From positions 3,224,001 to 3,288,000 of the forward strand of contig NZ_CP029197.1 of assembly GCF_008639165.1 (NCBI RefSeq): a stretch of DNA of 64,000 nt. Direction: 5' to 3'. Source of the stretch: Streptomyces venezuelae ATCC 10712. Lineage in GTDB: Bacteria > Actinomycetota > Actinomycetes > Streptomycetales > Streptomycetaceae. Each line of letters begins with the position of its first letter. Position 1 is the first letter of the stretch. Made by a program: the position numbers and the translations under genes. The notes below the pieces were generated by a model. The model did not search any database. It was given only the letters and a program-made list of their open reading frames with translations, and had not been told where the DNA came from. Below are positions 1 through 10,727 of this stretch, in pieces.

Positions 1-1
1 C

Positions 2-136
2 ACGGACACGCTGCCGGTGCCGGGCGCGCTGGAGCTGGACAAGATCACGGTGCTGTCGATCGCGCCGACGATCGCGCGCGCGGTGCGCGAGGTGTTCGAG
101 GACGGTTCGGTGACGAGCCTCTTCGAGGAGCACTGA
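2..136 (+). CDS. prs: Ribose-phosphate pyrophosphokinase, C-terminal fragment
   Basis: The last 44 codons of a gene cut by the left edge. The peptide contains GALELDKITVLSIAPTIARA and ends in SVTSLFEEH, which matches the C-terminus of bacterial PRPP synthetase. That enzyme makes 5-phosphoribosyl-1-diphosphate from ribose 5-phosphate and ATP for nucleotide, His and Trp synthesis. The catalytic region lies outside the window. rplY and pth follow on the same strand, an order I recall from Streptomyces. A terminator-like hairpin follows the stop codon, so rplY probably has its own transcript. Confidence 0.82.
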   Translation, partial: TDTLPVPGALELDKITVLSIAPTIARAVREVFEDGSVTSLFEEH

Positions 137-158
137 GCCGTAGCCGGAGCAGTGGTGT

Positions 159-192
159 GAGGGCCGTTTCCCCGTCCGGGGGAGCGGCCCTC
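159..192 (+). terminator. Terminator-like hairpin after prs
   Basis: GAGGGCCG pairs perfectly with CGGCCCTC, and the stem continues through TTTCCCC/GGGGGAG with two G-T pairs around a 4-base loop (GTCC). There is no T-tract, as is usual in Streptomyces. The hairpin starts 22 bases after the prs stop. A TAGACT hexamer at 237-242 could be the -10 element of the next gene, which is weak evidence. Confidence 0.55.
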
Positions 193-380
193 CGCCGTGT
201 TCGGGTGATCGATTGGGTGGTGGGGCGGGTGGCCGGTAGACTGCCGTAGTTGCTCGGCGAGGGAGGCCGTACCCATCGTGGTACCGGCGGTCCGTTATCG
301 ACGCGCTCTTCGTAGCAGGCCATCGCCAGTCGTGGCCGGGTGACCCAGATCTTTCGTCACCTTTCTACGAGGAGTGCACC

Positions 381-974
381 ATGTCCGAGGTCAAGCTCGC
401 CGCTGCCGTCCGTACCGAGTTCGGCAAGGGCGCCGCCCGTGCGATCCGCCGCAACGCCCAGGTTCCCGCGGTCGTCTACGGCCACGGTTCCGAGCCGGCG
501 CACGTGACCCTCCCGGCCCACGACCTGGCGCTCGCCCTGCGTACGCCGAACGTCCTGCTGTCCCTCGACATCGACGGCAAGAACGAGCTGGCGATCCCGA
601 AGGCCGTCCAGCGTGACGCCATCAAGGGCTTCCTGGTCCACGTCGACCTGCTCCTCGTCAAGCGTGGCGAGAAGGTCACCGTCGAGATCCCCGTGCAGGC
701 CGAGGGCGAGCTCGCCGCCGGTGGCAACCTGCTCGAGCACGTGCTCAGCACCCTTTCCGTCGAGGCCGAGGCCACCCACCTCCCCGAGGCCGTCTCGGTC
801 TCCGTCGAGGGCCTGGAGGCCGGTGCCTCCGTCCTCGCCAAGGACATCACCCTGCCGAAGGGTGCGACCCTGGTGACCGACGCCGACGCCGTCGTCCTGC
901 AGGTTCTGGCCGCGCAGGCCGAGGAGCCGGCCGCCGAGGGCGAGACCGAGGCCGCCGAGGGCGCCGAGGCCTGA
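381..974 (+). CDS. rplY: 50S ribosomal protein L25 (CTC/TL5 type)
   Basis: A 197-residue protein of the long, two-domain L25/CTC family that binds 5S rRNA on the large subunit. Residues 1-95 form the L25 core (MSEVKLAAAVRTEFGKGAAR then AQVPAVVYGHG), and residues about 100-180 form the TL5-type beta domain, ending in an acidic Ala/Glu-rich tail (EEPAAEGETEAAEGAEA). The ATG at 381 follows the RBS AGGAG at 369-373 by 7 bases. The long form, often linked to general stress in Gram-positives, is normal for actinobacteria. It is followed by a strong hairpin with a T-tract and then pth. Confidence 0.95.
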   Translation: MSEVKLAAAVRTEFGKGAARAIRRNAQVPAVVYGHGSEPAHVTLPAHDLALALRTPNVLLSLDIDGKNELAIPKAVQRDAIKGFLVHVDLLLVKRGEKVTVEIPVQAEGELAAGGNLLEHVLSTLSVEAEATHLPEAVSVSVEGLEAGASVLAKDITLPKGATLVTDADAVVLQVLAAQAEEPAAEGETEAAEGAEA

Positions 975-996
975 GCCGTAGGCTCTGCTTGACGTG

Positions 997-1034
997 ACGG
1001 GGTGACGGGCCGCACGGCCCGTCACCCCGTTTTT
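997..1034 (+). terminator. Rho-independent terminator after rplY
   Basis: A perfect 15-bp stem (ACGGGGTGACGGGCC at 997-1011 and its complement at 1016-1030) around the loop GCAC, followed by TTTT at 1031-1034. It is one of the few textbook terminators in this window. It ends 28 bases before the pth start, so it probably reduces read-through from rplY into pth. Confidence 0.85.
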
Positions 1035-1062
1035 CGTATCTGGACGAGGAGACGTGGATCGG

Positions 1063-1659
1063 ATGACCGACGACGCGAACGCGCCCTGGCTGATCGTCGG
1101 CCTCGGCAATCCCGGGCCGGAGTACGCGGCCAACCGTCACAACATCGGCTTCATGGTGGTCGATCTGCTCGCGGAGCGGATGCGCGGTTCGTTCAAGCGG
1201 GCCGGGAAGGCTCAGGCGCAGGTCGTCGAGGGCCGGATGGGCCCGCCGGGTCCGGCGAGCCGCCGGGTGATCCTGGCGAAGCCGATGTCGTACATGAACC
1301 TGTCGGGCGGTCCGGTGACGGCGCTGCGCGACTTCTACAAGGTGCCGACGGCGAACGTCGTGGCGGTCCACGACGAGCTGGACATCGACTACGGGGTGCT
1401 GCGGCTGAAGATCGGCGGCGGTGACAACGGGCACAACGGTCTGAAGTCGATGACGAAGGCGATGGGCGCGGAGTACCACCGGGTGCGGTGCGGGATCGGG
1501 CGTCCGCCGGGCCGGATGCAGGTCGCGGACTTCGTTCTGAAGGACTTCTCGTCGACGGAGCGCAAGGACCTGGACTGGTTCGTGGACCGGGCGGCGGACT
1601 CGGTGGAGTGCCTGGTGGCGGAGGGTCTGGAGCGCGCCCAGTCGGCGTACAACTCGTAG
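1063..1659 (+). CDS. pth: Peptidyl-tRNA hydrolase
   Basis: Releases peptides from prematurely dissociated peptidyl-tRNA in the cytoplasm. The protein has about 198 residues, the family's usual size. The motif [20 protein letters not shown] carries the conserved Asn and the catalytic His, and later come [21 protein letters not shown] and [12 protein letters not shown], all classical Pth blocks. I chose ATG 1063 because GAGGAG at 1046-1051 lies 11 bases upstream. An in-frame GTG at 1054 sits only 2 bases from that site and would add three residues. The conserved neighbour prs-rplY supports the call. Confidence 0.95.
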   Translation: MTDDANAPWLIVGLGNPGPEYAANRHNIGFMVVDLLAERMRGSFKRAGKAQAQVVEGRMGPPGPASRRVILAKPMSYMNLSGGPVTALRDFYKVPTANVVAVHDELDIDYGVLRLKIGGGDNGHNGLKSMTKAMGAEYHRVRCGIGRPPGRMQVADFVLKDFSSTERKDLDWFVDRAADSVECLVAEGLERAQSAYNS

Positions 1660-1700
1660 GGCCCTGGCGCCGGGAACGTACGACTGTACGATCGCGGGTC

Positions 1701-2144
1701 ATGACGCACGTCCGTAACGCCGCCATGGCCCTCGTCGCCCTCCTGCTGCTCGTCGCGGGGGCCTGGGCGTCCTGGGATTCGGCCCAGCACGTCCTGCTCG
1801 CCAAGGGGCGGGAGCACGGCACGCTGACGGTGACCGGCTGCTCGGAGAAGACGTGCAGCGGCCGGTACGTGCCGGAGGACGCCGGCTTCCCGAGCCGGGC
1901 GCTGACGATCGCGCGGTCGGTCGCGGCGGAGCAGGGTGCGGTGATCCCGGTGGTGGTGAAGCCGGGGACGGACGAGGGCGTACGGACCGGCTGGGGCGGC
2001 GGTCTGCACGCGTGGCTGCCGCTGGGCGGGGCGCTGCTGCTCGCGGCGCCGCTGGTCGGCGGGGGGCTGCGGCTGCCGAGGACGGCCTGGTCGATGGCGG
2101 GCGCGGGCGGGGTGCTGCTCGTGGCGGCGTTCTTCGCGCTGTGA
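1701..2144 (+). CDS. Small membrane protein, unknown function
   Basis: A 147-residue protein with no family I recognise. Residues about 5-28 form a hydrophobic segment (NAAMALVALLLLVAGAWASW), followed by a hydrophilic part of about 70 residues with a Cys pair (GCSEKTCSG), then two more hydrophobic segments near residues 97-117 and 125-147 that run to the C-terminus. The predicted topology is three membrane spans with an outside loop where the two Cys could form a disulfide. ATG 1701 starts 41 bases after pth stops. Longer in-frame extensions run through pth in another frame and are discounted. Many Streptomyces have small proteins of this kind. Confidence 0.65.
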   Translation: MTHVRNAAMALVALLLLVAGAWASWDSAQHVLLAKGREHGTLTVTGCSEKTCSGRYVPEDAGFPSRALTIARSVAAEQGAVIPVVVKPGTDEGVRTGWGGGLHAWLPLGGALLLAAPLVGGGLRLPRTAWSMAGAGGVLLVAAFFAL

Positions 2145-2301
2145 GAGTGGCTGAGAGCGGCTGAAGGTTGTGGCTTGATTCCGCCAATTTCCCGGCGCAA
2201 TCGTTATGGACCTCTGCCTTAAGGATGACTTAAAGCGACGGATAGGCTGCCCCTCTGCCACCCCCCACGGCATCCCTCATCCCATAGATGGACGACTGCA
2301 C

Positions 2302-3066
2302 ATGCGACGCTCCCTCATCCCTGCCGCCGCACTTGTCGCGGCCATGGCAGGCTCCCTGGCTCTCGCTCCCGTGGCCTCCGCCCACGGCAGCAAGGGCGAC
2401 AACGGCACGGTCAAGATCCACGAGTCGAAGACCGGCCAGGAGATCAAGGCCAATCAGCCGCACGTCTGCGAGTTCTACCTCGACGGCTTCAAGTTCGACA
2501 GCGCCCAGGAGATCTCCTGGGTCATCGACGGTCACCCGCCGACCGCCGACCTCAAGGGCCTCTCGGGCAAGCTGACGCTGGACGCCTCCGGCAACGGCCG
2601 CACCGAGGACATGAAGCTCCCCGACGGCCACTACAAGCTGGAGTGGACGTTCAACGGCGAGAACGGCAAGGCCAAGCAGAAGACCTTCTGGATCGACTGC
2701 GAGGACGAGCCCGGCACCCCCGGCACGGAGACCCCCGGTACGGAGACCCCCGGTACCGAGACCCCCGGTACCGAGACCCCGGGCACCGAGACCCCCGGCA
2801 CGGAGACCCCCGGCACCGAGACCCCCGGTACCGAGACGCCCGCTCCGTCGGAGACCCCCGGCGCCTCCGAGACCCCCGGTGGCACCGAGTCGCCGTCCCC
2901 GTCCGCCCCCGCGGGTGAGACCGGTGGCAGCACCGACGGCAAGGACGGCAACCTCGCCGAGACCGGCGCCGGCGCCCCCGTCGGCGTGCTCGCCGCCGCC
3001 GCCGTGGCCCTCGCGGGCGTCGGCGCGTTCCTGGTGACCCGCCGCCGCAAGGCCCAGCAGGGCTGA
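2302..3066 (+). CDS. Sortase-anchored surface protein with LAETG motif and PGTET repeats
   Basis: A 254-residue secreted protein. A signal peptide (residues 1-33, MRRSLIPAAALVAAMAGSLA, cleavage near VASA-HG) precedes a globular domain of about 105 residues with two Cys (HVCEFYLDG and WIDCEDE) that probably form a disulfide. A Pro/Thr-rich stalk of PGTET units follows, then NLAETG, a hydrophobic helix and RRRKAQQG. LAxTG is the signal used by class E sortases of Streptomyces, so the protein is inferred to be attached to peptidoglycan. The Thr/Pro stalk is a plausible substrate for the O-mannosyltransferase encoded at 32564-34318. The role of the globular domain is unknown. Confidence 0.85.
   Translation: MRRSLIPAAALVAAMAGSLALAPVASAHGSKGDNGTVKIHESKTGQEIKANQPHVCEFYLDGFKFDSAQEISWVIDGHPPTADLKGLSGKLTLDASGNGRTEDMKLPDGHYKLEWTFNGENGKAKQKTFWIDCEDEPGTPGTETPGTETPGTETPGTETPGTETPGTETPGTETPGTETPAPSETPGASETPGGTESPSPSAPAGETGGSTDGKDGNLAETGAGAPVGVLAAAAVALAGVGAFLVTRRRKAQQG
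2710..2837 (+). repeat. 15-bp tandem coding repeat (PGTET units)
   Basis: About eight copies of a 15-bp unit close to CCCGGCACGGAGACC. They encode PGTET, and differences between copies are mostly at third positions (GGC/GGT, ACG/ACC). The block forms the wall-spanning stalk of the LAETG protein. Such arrays change copy number easily, and the synonymous differences suggest selection to keep the peptide. Confidence 0.9.
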
Positions 3067-3076
3067 CGCACCCCGT

Positions 3077-3120
3077 CATGACGGAGCCCCCGCCGGATCC
3101 CCGGCGGGGGCTCTGTCATG
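3077..3120. terminator. Bidirectional terminator between the LAETG gene and ppc
   Basis: A long inverted repeat: CATGACGGAGCCCCCGCCGG pairs with CCGGCGGGGGCTCTGTCATG with one unpaired base, around a short loop. It lies between two convergent genes, 10 bases after one stop and 15 before the other, and can serve both. Confidence 0.8.
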
Positions 3121-3135
3121 CGTACGGGCCGGGCG

Positions 3136-5865
<2,730 letters not shown>

Positions 5866-6020
5866 AGGTGCGGCTCCTTGCAGTGTTTGAGCACGTCTGG
5901 AGGGGTACTGGAGGCTTGCGGACCGCGCTGTCCGACGCACCCAGGATAGGTGTCCACAGTGTGGTCGGCGGTCAGGGTCCCCTTGTGCCCCCTTGCCGCG
6001 CGCCACGGCGCTGCCATACT

Positions 6021-6047
6021 TACGACGCCGTAGGTTACGGAACCGTA
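6021..6047 (+). promoter_or_regulatory. Candidate TetR operator upstream of the desaturase
   Basis: Two TACG-N4-CGTA palindromes lie 15 bases centre to centre (TACGACGCCGTA at 6021-6032 and TACGGAACCGTA at 6036-6047). They overlap a third perfect inverted repeat, CCGTA-GGT-TACGG (6028-6040). The cluster is 79 bases upstream of the desaturase-tetR operon. By position it is the likely operator of the co-transcribed TetR protein, which is inference. Confidence 0.6.
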
Positions 6048-6126
6048 GCCTCGCGCTCCCTCCGTGCCGTTCCGCTCCTTGTCTTCTCTTCTCCCTCACC
6101 CTCACATTCATCCCCAGGGGACGCCC

Positions 6127-7095
6127 ATGACCACGAGTACCGAGTTGCCCGCGACCCGACAGGATCTGCCGTCCGCCACGCTCGGCGGGGAAAAGAAGCG
6201 GTCGATCGAGCAGATCACGCTGTTGCTGTTCATCACGGTGCCGTTCATCGCGCTGATCGCGGCGGTGCCGCTGGCCTGGAGCTGGGGCGGCGTGTCGTGG
6301 CTCGATCTGGGGCTGCTGGTGGCCATGTACTACATCGGCTGCCACGGCATCACGATCGGTTTCCACCGTTACTTCACGCACGGTTCGTTCAAGGCCAAGC
6401 GGCCGCTGCGGATCGCCTTGGCGATCATGGGCTCGCTCGCGGTGGAGGGTCCGCTGGTGCGCTGGGTGGCGGACCACCGCAAGCACCACAAGTTCTCCGA
6501 CGCGGAGGGCGACCCGCACTCGCCGTGGCGGTTCGGCGAGACGGTGCCGGCCCTGATGAAGGGGCTGTGGTGGGCGCACATCGGCTGGATGTTCGACGAG
6601 GAGCGGACGCCGCAGGCGAAGTACGCGCCCGATCTGATCAAGGACCCGGCGATCCGGCGGATCTCGCGTGACTTCATCTTCTGGACGATGCTGTCGCTCG
6701 CGATCCCGCCGCTGGTGGGCGGTCTGGTGACGATGTCGTGGTGGGGCGCGTTCACCGCGTTCTTCTGGGGTTCGCTGGTCCGGGTCGCGCTGCTGCACCA
6801 CGTGACCTGGTCGATCAACTCGATCTGTCACGCGGTCGGCAAGCGCCCGTTCAAGTCGCGGGACCGCTCGGGCAACGTGTGGTGGCTGGCCGTGCTGTCC
6901 TGCGGGGAGTCCTGGCACAACCTGCACCACGCGGACCCGACGTCGGCCCGGCACGGGGTGCTGCGCGGCCAGGTCGACTCCAGTGCGCGGCTGATCCGCT
7001 GGTTCGAGCAGGCGGGCTGGGCGTACGACGTGCGCTGGCCTGCGAAGGAGCGCATCGAAGCCCGCCGCCAGAGCGCGCCCGCAGACGCGGCATGA
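6127..7095 (+). CDS. Membrane acyl-CoA (stearoyl-type) fatty acid desaturase
   Basis: Puts a cis double bond, probably delta-9, into a saturated acyl chain using a di-iron centre, O2 and electrons from a reductase. The protein has 322 residues. The three His boxes are HRYFTH, HRKHH and HNLHH, with hydrophobic membrane stretches near residues 35-80 and 185-225. ATG 6127 was chosen because a longer reading lacks homologous sequence; CAGGGGACGCCC just upstream acts as RBS. Its stop overlaps the tetR start (ATGA), so the two are co-translated. Membrane-fluidity control by the TetR partner is inferred from linkage. Confidence 0.93.
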   Translation: MTTSTELPATRQDLPSATLGGEKKRSIEQITLLLFITVPFIALIAAVPLAWSWGGVSWLDLGLLVAMYYIGCHGITIGFHRYFTHGSFKAKRPLRIALAIMGSLAVEGPLVRWVADHRKHHKFSDAEGDPHSPWRFGETVPALMKGLWWAHIGWMFDEERTPQAKYAPDLIKDPAIRRISRDFIFWTMLSLAIPPLVGGLVTMSWWGAFTAFFWGSLVRVALLHHVTWSINSICHAVGKRPFKSRDRSGNVWWLAVLSCGESWHNLHHADPTSARHGVLRGQVDSSARLIRWFEQAGWAYDVRWPAKERIEARRQSAPADAA

Positions 7096-7778
7096 TGGAA
7101 GACGTGGCGATCGACGGCAGGACCGGCAGCACCGGCAGTGGCGAGCAGAAGCCCCGGCGGGGGCGCCGGGTACGGATGACGGGCGCGGAGCGCCGGGAGC
7201 AGCTGCTGGACATCGGCCGGACGCTCTTCGCCGAGAAGGGCTTCGAGGGCACGTCCGTGGAGGAGATCGCGGCGAAGGCCGGGGTCTCCAAGCCGGTGGT
7301 GTACGAGCACTTCGGGGGCAAGGAGGGCCTGTACGCGGTCGTCGTCGACCGGGAGATGCGCCAGCTGCTCGACGGGGTGACGGGCGCGCTGACGGCGGGG
7401 CATCCGCGGGAGCTCCTGGAGCAGGCGGCGTTCGCGCTGCTCGACTACATCGAGAACTACACGGACGGTTTCCGGATTCTCGTACGGGACTCTCCGGTGG
7501 CGCAGTCGACGGGCACGTTCGCGTCGCTGATCAGTGACATCGCCACGCAGGTGGAGGACATCCTGGGCCTGGAGTTCAAGGCCCGGGGCTTCGACCCGAA
7601 GCTGGCGCCGCTGTACGCGCAGGCGCTGGTGGGCAGTGTGGCGCTGACCGGTCAGTGGTGGCTGGACGTCCGCAAGCCGAAGAAGGCGGAGGTCGCGGCG
7701 CATCTGGTGAACCTGGCGTGGCACGGCCTGGACGGTCTGGAGCCGAAGCCGCGGCTGATAGGGCACCGCAAGAGCTAG
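7092..7778 (+). CDS. TetR-family regulator, partner of the desaturase
   Basis: A 228-residue repressor-type protein. The N-terminal 30 residues are basic ([12 protein letters not shown]). The helix-turn-helix follows: [40 protein letters not shown], then [15 protein letters not shown]. The C-terminal ligand-binding part (residues about 80-228) has no name I can give. It overlaps the desaturase by 4 bases; ATG 7092 and ATG 7095 are equally possible starts. Actinobacterial TetR proteins next to desaturases commonly sense acyl-CoA; that role is inferred. The palindromes at 6021-6047 are its probable target. Confidence 0.9.
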   Translation: MMEDVAIDGRTGSTGSGEQKPRRGRRVRMTGAERREQLLDIGRTLFAEKGFEGTSVEEIAAKAGVSKPVVYEHFGGKEGLYAVVVDREMRQLLDGVTGALTAGHPRELLEQAAFALLDYIENYTDGFRILVRDSPVAQSTGTFASLISDIATQVEDILGLEFKARGFDPKLAPLYAQALVGSVALTGQWWLDVRKPKKAEVAAHLVNLAWHGLDGLEPKPRLIGHRKS

Positions 7779-7946
7779 GCCGGTGCGGCCCGGTGGGGAT
7801 ATCTCGTTGATTCCCTGTCGTACCCGGGGGATATGCTCCGCGTACATCCGGTGGGGGGTCCGCCTTTCGCACGTGCGTTCCGCCGTGCCCGGCGTCAGAC
7901 CCCTCGTTCCGGTCAACGGACATTTCTGATCCCTGGGGGGGATCTC

Positions 7947-9659
7947 TTGCGTTTCCTGAACTCCACGCGTGGCCGCCGCGTCGCCGCCTGCACCGCGCTG
8001 GCCCTCTCCGCCGGCATGCTGCTGGCGGGCCCGGCGTCGGCCGGCACGCCGGCCCCGGTGCCTTCGGCCGAGAAGAAGGCGTCCGCCTTCACGCCGCCGA
8101 CGCTGCACCTCCCGAAGAAGGACGGCGCCCGTGCGGGTGCCGCCGCCGCGGGGGGCGTCCCGCTGACGCTGTCCGACCTGGACCAGGACGGCATCGACGA
8201 CCTGATCTTCCGCGCGGTGGACGGCGAGCTGTACTCCAGCCCGTCCACGGCCGCCAACAGCACCTTCGACCTGTTCCGCTTCGAGGACGTCCCGAAGGAC
8301 ATCATCCCGATCGGCAACCAGGGCGGGAACACGGCCGAGCCGGAGGTGCTCGTCCTCTCGGAGAACGGCACCCTCACCCTCTACAGCGACGCCGACCCGG
8401 CCGGCACCCCGTACTCCTCGGTGGTCGGCGGCGGCTGGCAGGTCTACAACAAGGTCGTGTCGCCCGGCGACGTGAACGGTGACGGCCGCGCCGACGTGGT
8501 CGCCCGCACCCTGGACGGCGCGCTGTACCTGTACCTGGGCACCGGCAGCTCCTCGCAGCCGCTCTCTCCCCGTACGCCGATCGGCGGCGGCTGGAACATG
8601 TACGACCAGCTGGTGGGCCTCGGCGACGCCAACGGCGACGGCAACGCCGACCTGTACGCCCGCGACACCGTCGGCACCGGCACTCTGTGGTTCTACCCGG
8701 GCACCGGTGACAAGACGAAGCCGTTCGGCACCCGCAAGTCCGTCGGCGGCGGCTGGAACCTCTACAACCAGATCCTGCCCGGCGGGGGCGGCGACGTGAT
8801 CGCCCGGGACGCCGTGGGCACGCTGTTCTACTACCGCGCCAACGGCAACGGGACCCTGGCCGCGCGCCAGCCGTTCTCCGCGACGGGCGACACGGCGGGC
8901 ATCACGCAGTTCGCGGGCGCCGGCAACATCCCGTACACCGGCAAGGGCGGCGTCGCCGCGACGACCCCGGGCGGGGCGCTGTACTACTACGGCAACTCGA
9001 CCACCGGGAAGCTGGAGTCCCGCTACCACGTCGAGAACGCGGGCGACGTCCGCGGGCTGTCCTTCGCGAACCTGTCCTCGCTGAACGCGGACGGTTTCTC
9101 GGACCTCGCCGTGCGGGTCGACGGCGACCCCGACGGCACCCTGTGGATCGAGGCCGCGGAGATCGGCGGCGGCTGGGGGATCTACAACGCGCTCGTCGGT
9201 CCCGGTGACCTGAGCGGTGACGGCAAGGGCGACCTGCTCGCCCGGGACCGTTCCGGCGTGCTGTACCTCTACAAGGGCGACGGCAAGGGTTCGGGCTTCG
9301 CAGGGCGGATCAGGGTCGGCAGCGGCTGGGGCGCGTACAACGCGATCCTCGGCGCGGGCGACTACACCGGTGACGGCCGCACGGACCTCGTGGCCCGCAC
9401 CTCGGGCGGCGACCTGTACCTGTACGCGGGCACGGGCGTCGCGGCCTCCCCGTTCAAGTCCCGGGTGAAGATCGGCTCCGGCTGGAACACGTACTCCAAG
9501 CTGATCGCGCCGGGCGACCTGAACGCCGACGGCAAGGGCGACCTGCTGGGCACCGCGTCCAACGGCGACGTGTACCGCTACCTGGGCACGAGCCCGGGCA
9601 AGTTCTCCGCGCGGGCCAGGATCGGCACCGGCTTCGGGATCTACAACTCCCTGTCGTAG
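7947..9659 (+). CDS. Secreted FG-GAP/VCBS repeat beta-propeller protein
   Basis: A 570-residue exported protein. A signal peptide (RRVAACTALALSAGMLLAGP, cleavage near ASA) is followed by at least seven repeats of the type GDVNGDGRADVVARTLDGAL/YLYLGTG, each with a DxNxDGxxD calcium-binding loop, and recurring GGGWxxYN elements. Such repeats fold into a calcium-bound propeller and are often fused to or paired with enzymes; no catalytic domain is present here. The start is taken as TTG 7947 behind the G-run at 7935-7940, because the signal peptide begins there. It is preceded by about 170 bases of non-coding sequence and followed by a strong terminator. Function unknown. Confidence 0.88.
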   Translation: MRFLNSTRGRRVAACTALALSAGMLLAGPASAGTPAPVPSAEKKASAFTPPTLHLPKKDGARAGAAAAGGVPLTLSDLDQDGIDDLIFRAVDGELYSSPSTAANSTFDLFRFEDVPKDIIPIGNQGGNTAEPEVLVLSENGTLTLYSDADPAGTPYSSVVGGGWQVYNKVVSPGDVNGDGRADVVARTLDGALYLYLGTGSSSQPLSPRTPIGGGWNMYDQLVGLGDANGDGNADLYARDTVGTGTLWFYPGTGDKTKPFGTRKSVGGGWNLYNQILPGGGGDVIARDAVGTLFYYRANGNGTLAARQPFSATGDTAGITQFAGAGNIPYTGKGGVAATTPGGALYYYGNSTTGKLESRYHVENAGDVRGLSFANLSSLNADGFSDLAVRVDGDPDGTLWIEAAEIGGGWGIYNALVGPGDLSGDGKGDLLARDRSGVLYLYKGDGKGSGFAGRIRVGSGWGAYNAILGAGDYTGDGRTDLVARTSGGDLYLYAGTGVAASPFKSRVKIGSGWNTYSKLIAPGDLNADGKGDLLGTASNGDVYRYLGTSPGKFSARARIGTGFGIYNSLS

Positions 9660-9676
9660 CCGTCCCGGCGGCGCAC

Positions 9677-9716
9677 GCGGACGCCCCGCACCGAGGTTCC
9701 GGTGCGGGGCGTCCGC
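9677..9716. terminator. Bidirectional terminator between the FG-GAP gene and tam
   Basis: A perfect 17-bp stem, GCGGACGCCCCGCACCG at 9677-9693 and its complement at 9700-9716, around a 6-base loop. It lies between convergent stop codons. Confidence 0.88.
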
Positions 9717-9721
9717 GCGTC

Positions 9722-10564
9722 TCAGGAGCTCTTGCGGGCCACCGCGAAGATGCGCCGGAAGGGGAAGACCGTGCCGTACGGGCCGGGCGGGTAGGCCTCG
9801 CGCAGCAGGTCGCGGTACTGGCCGAGGAAGGCGTCGACCGCCTCCTGGTCGTCGCCCAGGGCGGTGAGGACGGGCCGCAGCGCCGTGCCCTTGACCCAGT
9901 CGAGGACGGGGTCCTCGCCCTGGAGCAGCTGGCAGTACGTGGTCTCCCAGACATCCGTCTCGCAGCCGAGGTCGGTGAGGCGGGTGAGGTAGTCGGAGGC
10001 GTCGAGGATGTGGACGAAGCGGCGGCCCTGGTCGCCGAGGCGGGCGCGCCATTCCGGGGTCTCGCAGAGCTGGCCGAGCAGGGCGTGGCTGGGTGAGGTG
10101 AAGTTGCCGGGGACCTGGAAGGCGAGGGTGCCGCCGGGGCGGAGTCCGTCGATCCAGGCGGCGAAGGACTCGGGGTGGTTGGGCACCCATTGGAGGGCCG
10201 CGTTGGAGACGATCAGGTCGTAGGGCTCGGTGGGGGTCCAGTGGGCGGCGTCGGCGGGACGGAAGTCGATCCAGCCCCCGCCGCGGGTGGTGCCGGACCA
10301 GTCCTTCCCCGCCCGCTCCAGCATGTCGGGCGAGAGGTCGAATCCGGTGATGTGGGCGTCGGCCCAGCGGTCGGCGAGGAGGACCGTCACGTTTCCCGGG
10401 CCGCAGCCCAGGTCGGCGATGCGGGCGGGGCGGTCCTGGGCGGGCAGGTGCGGTATTCGGGCGAGCAGGTCGAGGAACGGCCGGGTCCGGTGGCCGGAGT
10501 GCCGGAGGTACTGCTGCGGATCCCACGTCGGTGCGGACGGTGCGGCGGTTTCCACGGAATGCAT
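9722..10564 (-). CDS. tam: Trans-aconitate 2-methyltransferase
   Basis: Transfers a methyl group from S-adenosylmethionine to trans-aconitate, a by-product that inhibits aconitase. The protein has 280 residues. It starts MHSVETAAPSAPTWDPQQYL; the SAM motif I is IADLGCGPGNVTVLLADRWA, followed by GFDLSPDMLERA and DLIVSNAALQWVPNHPESF, typical of Tam. ATG 10564 has AAGGGGG about 9 bases upstream. It is divergent from the MarR gene, and palindromes fill the gap. The arrangement matches the tam-tamR locus described in Streptomyces coelicolor, where TamR controls tam and TCA-cycle genes under oxidative stress. Confidence 0.92.
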   Translation of the reverse strand: MHSVETAAPSAPTWDPQQYLRHSGHRTRPFLDLLARIPHLPAQDRPARIADLGCGPGNVTVLLADRWADAHITGFDLSPDMLERAGKDWSGTTRGGGWIDFRPADAAHWTPTEPYDLIVSNAALQWVPNHPESFAAWIDGLRPGGTLAFQVPGNFTSPSHALLGQLCETPEWRARLGDQGRRFVHILDASDYLTRLTDLGCETDVWETTYCQLLQGEDPVLDWVKGTALRPVLTALGDDQEAVDAFLGQYRDLLREAYPPGPYGTVFPFRRIFAVARKSS

Positions 10565-10646
10565 GTTCGAAGCCCCCTTGCTGGAACGAGTTACCGAAGC
10601 GGAACGGAGTTCCGGCCGGGTCCCTTCCCCATAGTCCAGGGAAATA

Positions 10647-10684
10647 TATCTCCATATCAAGATACTCGACATCGAGAAACTCGA
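10647..10684. promoter_or_regulatory. TamR/MarR operator palindromes
   Basis: TATCTCCATATCAAGATA (10647-10664) is an 18-bp palindrome with 14 matching positions. It is followed by CTCGA-CA-TCGAG (10665-10676) and by the overlapping TCGAG-AAA-CTCGA (10672-10684). The AT-rich palindrome is of the kind MarR proteins bind. The block sits between the divergent tam and tamR starts, so one repressor can cover both promoters. Confidence 0.75.
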
Positions 10685-10727
10685 ACCCAAGAGACTTTAT
10701 GTCAACAGACCCTCTACACTGATCGTC

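Noticed and set aside
6828..10655. Minus-strand open frame of about 1,275 codons spanning several genes
   Set aside because: It covers the desaturase, tetR, FG-GAP and tam genes, all with clear families; its sequence is low-complexity.
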